Made by a program: the position numbers and the translations under genes. From the NCBI GenBank assembly GCA_002633005.1, contig NMRA01000052.1, positions 857,235 through 921,234 on the forward strand: a stretch of DNA of 64,000 nucleotides, read 5' to 3'. Positions within the stretch are counted from its first letter, which is position 1, and every line of letters begins with the position of its first letter. Below the pieces are notes generated by a model, which saw nothing but the letters and a program-made list of their open reading frames with translations, made no database searches and was not told where the DNA came from. The stretch comes from Phoronis australis. Taxonomy: Eukaryota; Phoronida; Phoronidae. Below are positions 61,701 to 64,000 of the stretch, in pieces.

Positions 61701-64000
61701 GCATGAGTATTAGCAACTTAGATGAAGAAACAAAAATGTACTACCAGGATTTTGCTGTATTCGAAGATGACGTTAAAATTCCTGCTCAGGTAATTATTGG
61801 TCTTATCATAACATTTGTTTATGACATAACAAGTTGAAATAGCATGCTGTCAAGCCATTCTTGGCAATTTTTGCATGGTGGAAAACTCACGAGAAGTCCA
61901 TGTGACTCATCCATTTCCAATGTGTAGATGTAATAAACAAGATTTTCCTGTTTATTGTCTTAAATGATGCTGTCATTTTTGGATGGACAAGTCATCTCAA
62001 TTAATATTACAAATTATACTAAACTCTAGCGTAAATATCATCGTACCAGACCAAAAAGTGCAACAGAGGCATTTTGTATTATGCTCTAAGGCCATTGTTG
62101 TTTTTTTGTCAGAACCATGAACCGATGCATTTGATCCATGTAAGAATATTGGTCCAGACATAAGATCAATCATGACACTTTATATTCAAGACCTTGTTAT
62201 CTTTCTGCATGCTACAGTGAACAATTACTCCTCTTTACATCATAGTAACTTTCACTGCCAAACAGAGTTTTGCACCAGATGTCCAGAAAACCAGTGTTCT
62301 GAACCTTTGCAGACTATATTGGCAAGCTGTTTTCTTTAACGTTTGTCATCTGCAGTTAGAGCGAGTGCATGCTTATAGACGAATAAGTGTCTAGAGGTTG
62401 CGGTAAAATCTAACCAATTGCGGACAAACGTAGATCTTGCCAGAAATACCCGGTATTTTTTTCATTTTCAAGGACTTCCAGCAGTGTTGTAAATGCCGCA
62501 GTTGTTCAAAACTGTGTTTAATGGTATCTGTGGAACAAAACTTGAACTTGAAATATCATTTAATTTTGTGCTACATGTTTCATTGAAAAAATAATAAAAA
62601 TAAATTTCATTTGTCAGACAGATAATGCCCCAAATTGATGAGGTTTTTGCATAATCAGATTTTTTACAGACTCATGTTCCTGCATGTCGTGCATGTTAAA
62701 TGTAATGTCTGTAAATAGAGAGTGTCTCATCTGTAGGCTATTCTTGTGCTTGTATTTACTGGTGTGTACTTGGCATATAATCAGGTATAATCTTTTCACT
62801 TGTATGTACTCATTTGTACTCAAATGTACTCATATGTACGCAATTTGATCCCTATAGCACTTCTATACTTCCTTGGCAATGATGTGTTATTTGTCGTTCT
62901 CATGATGTAGGTGTACTTGCATATACAGCTGCAAGTGGACTTCATCAGGCTTTTAGAGAATTCATACTTCACTGACAATGATGTATTTCCCAGGTGCTAT
63001 CAGTGCTTTGGGAAGAGGAGGTGGAGATGGTTGAAGACATAATGACTGATCTAGTCAACAAATCTCTGGCCTACTGTGAACCTACTGAAGCTGGTAGCCA
63101 TAGCAACTATGTCTACTACCTCCATGACCTGCAGTTAGACTTCCTAAAAGAGAATTGTTCTGATATTAAGGTATTAAGTTATTATGTTATCACTATTTGG
63201 GAATAATTACACATGTAGCTATGTTTGGTTGCTCTTTAAACACTTTTCAAAAATAGGGGTTTTGATGTAGAAAGTTTTCCACATGTTGTATTTTGTACAT
63301 ATATGTGCGAGAGAAATCGTTACGCTAACACACAGAAACTGACCAAAGCATGTTGTGTACAATCTAGATTTCTTTAACATTCGAGTGGACGTTGTCCTGA
63401 CACAATGACAAGGCTAAGAATCTTATGGCTCTTGTAATACCTAGTATATAACTCCTAGGCAAGATGCTTAACTTGTTGTGTATGATATACACAACAAGTT
63501 AAGCATTTATTTTCTTTAGTGACTGGTACTAATTCTTCATCATCATCAGCATTGTTTCCATAAATCATTTATAAATTGTCTGTATGTCTCACCTAATCAC
63601 AGCATCTTATGACACCTGATATCTTCCTCAATTTAAATATTTTGGTGTGGGTCACAATTTACTATAAAAATTACACTGTAATAGTTAATGTTCAGTGGTT
63701 GTAGTTTTGATGTTATAATTGATTTAGTTTTATGTAGTCAGCTATGCTGTAAATTTACAAACATTCACAGTGTAAAAATATCATTTATATGCATCTATTA
63801 GTTGTTCTCCGGAATAGGACGAAATAGATTTTTTTCTTCCAATGCTGATGCCCAGCATTGGTTTTCACCGAGGATTTTCATGTGAAATTCTGGTTGAAAG
63901 GATTGATAAAGAGAAAAATATATGTGCTTTTTCATTGTCTTTTAGGCATTGCACCAGAAACTAGTCACCACGTATCTCAAGTATTGCCATGGAGACTACG
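58708..64000 (+). CDS. APAF1: APAF1 homologue: CARD, NB-ARC and winged-helix part, 3' partial
   Basis: Five exons, all phase 0 with GT/AG borders: 58708-58845 (ATG, G at -3 and +4), 60368-60547, 60938-61789, 62994-63170, 63946 onward. They give 467 residues before the window ends. Residues 1 to about 95 form the CARD, split by intron 1. The NB-ARC follows VPPRPNVFISRE: Walker A GMGGIGKS (149-156), Walker B LLILDDVW (231-238), TTRD (255-258) and GSP (311-313). The winged-helix domain holds LHDLQLDFL with LHD at 433-435, where plant relatives have MHD. The sequence is closer to vertebrate APAF1 (PGWV.IHGM..GKSVLAAE; PRSLLILDDVWDS) than to plant or generic NB-ARC proteins. APAF1 binds ATP/dATP, assembles the apoptosome and recruits an initiator caspase through its CARD. 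WD40 repeats would lie beyond 64000. Catalytic motifs look intact. Confidence 0.96.
59480..59625 (+). repeat. Dispersed repeat (GTTGAGACYAATTT family) in APAF1 intron 1
   Basis: GGGAACAAGTTGAGACTAAT followed by TCACAATGGTCAGTGG is the longest plus-strand copy of the family described at 5270-5440. It is not part of the CARD, whose exons join in phase without it. Confidence 0.5.
61790..62993 (+). other. APAF1 intron 3
   Basis: Donor gtaatt, acceptor tttcccag. AT-rich; a short TGTACTCA-type run near 62804-62840 is the only local repeat seen. Confidence 0.6.
63464..63506. repeat. Perfect 20-bp inverted repeat with 3-base loop
   Basis: ATGCTTAACTTGTTGTGTAT (63464-63483), spacer GAT, then the exact inverse (63487-63506). 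It lies in APAF1 intron 4 (63171-63945). In RNA of either strand it would form a tight 20-bp hairpin. Confidence 0.9.

Noticed and set aside
1-64000. CRISPR arrays, operons or bacterial mobile genes
   Set aside because: Spliced genes, SINEs and LINEs show this is animal DNA; the repeats seen are tandem or transposon-derived.

Overview
The window is animal nuclear DNA. It has small phase-matched exons with GT/AG introns, long AT-rich introns, tRNA-derived SINEs, decayed LINEs, many small inverted-repeat elements and scaffold gaps. The protein families present and the marine-invertebrate style of repeat load suggest an invertebrate deuterostome (hemichordate, cephalochordate or echinoderm grade). 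That placement is inference; no sequence feature proves the species.

Four protein genes can be assembled exon by exon. (1) Positions 1616-21011, + strand, 5' end off the window: a secreted or surface protein with a CCP/sushi domain that carries a huge Ser/Thr-rich 36-residue repeat array between its first and second cysteines, then a Pro/Thr-rich linker, a region resembling the C-terminal half of a ZP domain, and a GPI-signal-like tail. (2) Positions 40472-35294, - strand: a complete five-exon, 131-residue Tctex-type dynein light chain close to DYNLT2B (TCTEX1D2), starting beside a GC-rich promoter-like region. (3) Positions 57643-45771, - strand: a complete six-exon, 227-residue TMEM272-like four-pass membrane protein with three PPxY motifs in its N-terminal tail. 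(4) Positions 58708-64000, + strand, 3' end off the window: the CARD, NB-ARC and winged-helix part of an APAF1 homologue. Genes 3 and 4 are divergent, with start codons about 1.06 kb apart.

Everything else is repeat-rich. A LINE fragment at 126-1375 is split by a SINE with a perfect 15-bp target duplication. A second decayed LINE lies at about 26493-28700. A SINE family has four recognisable copies. Several families of short inverted-repeat elements are present, one with 5-bp target duplications. A 1.46-kb foldback element sits at 15363-16821. Tandem arrays have units of 108 bp (coding), about 135 bp, about 430 bp (with DR1-type motifs) and 92 bp. A near-identical duplication flanking the gap at 13400-13493 looks like two unmerged haplotype contigs, not biology.

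The genes are not an operon or pathway. APAF1 would act in cytosolic apoptosis, DYNLT2B in dynein/ciliary transport, TMEM272-like at a membrane, and gene 1 outside the cell.
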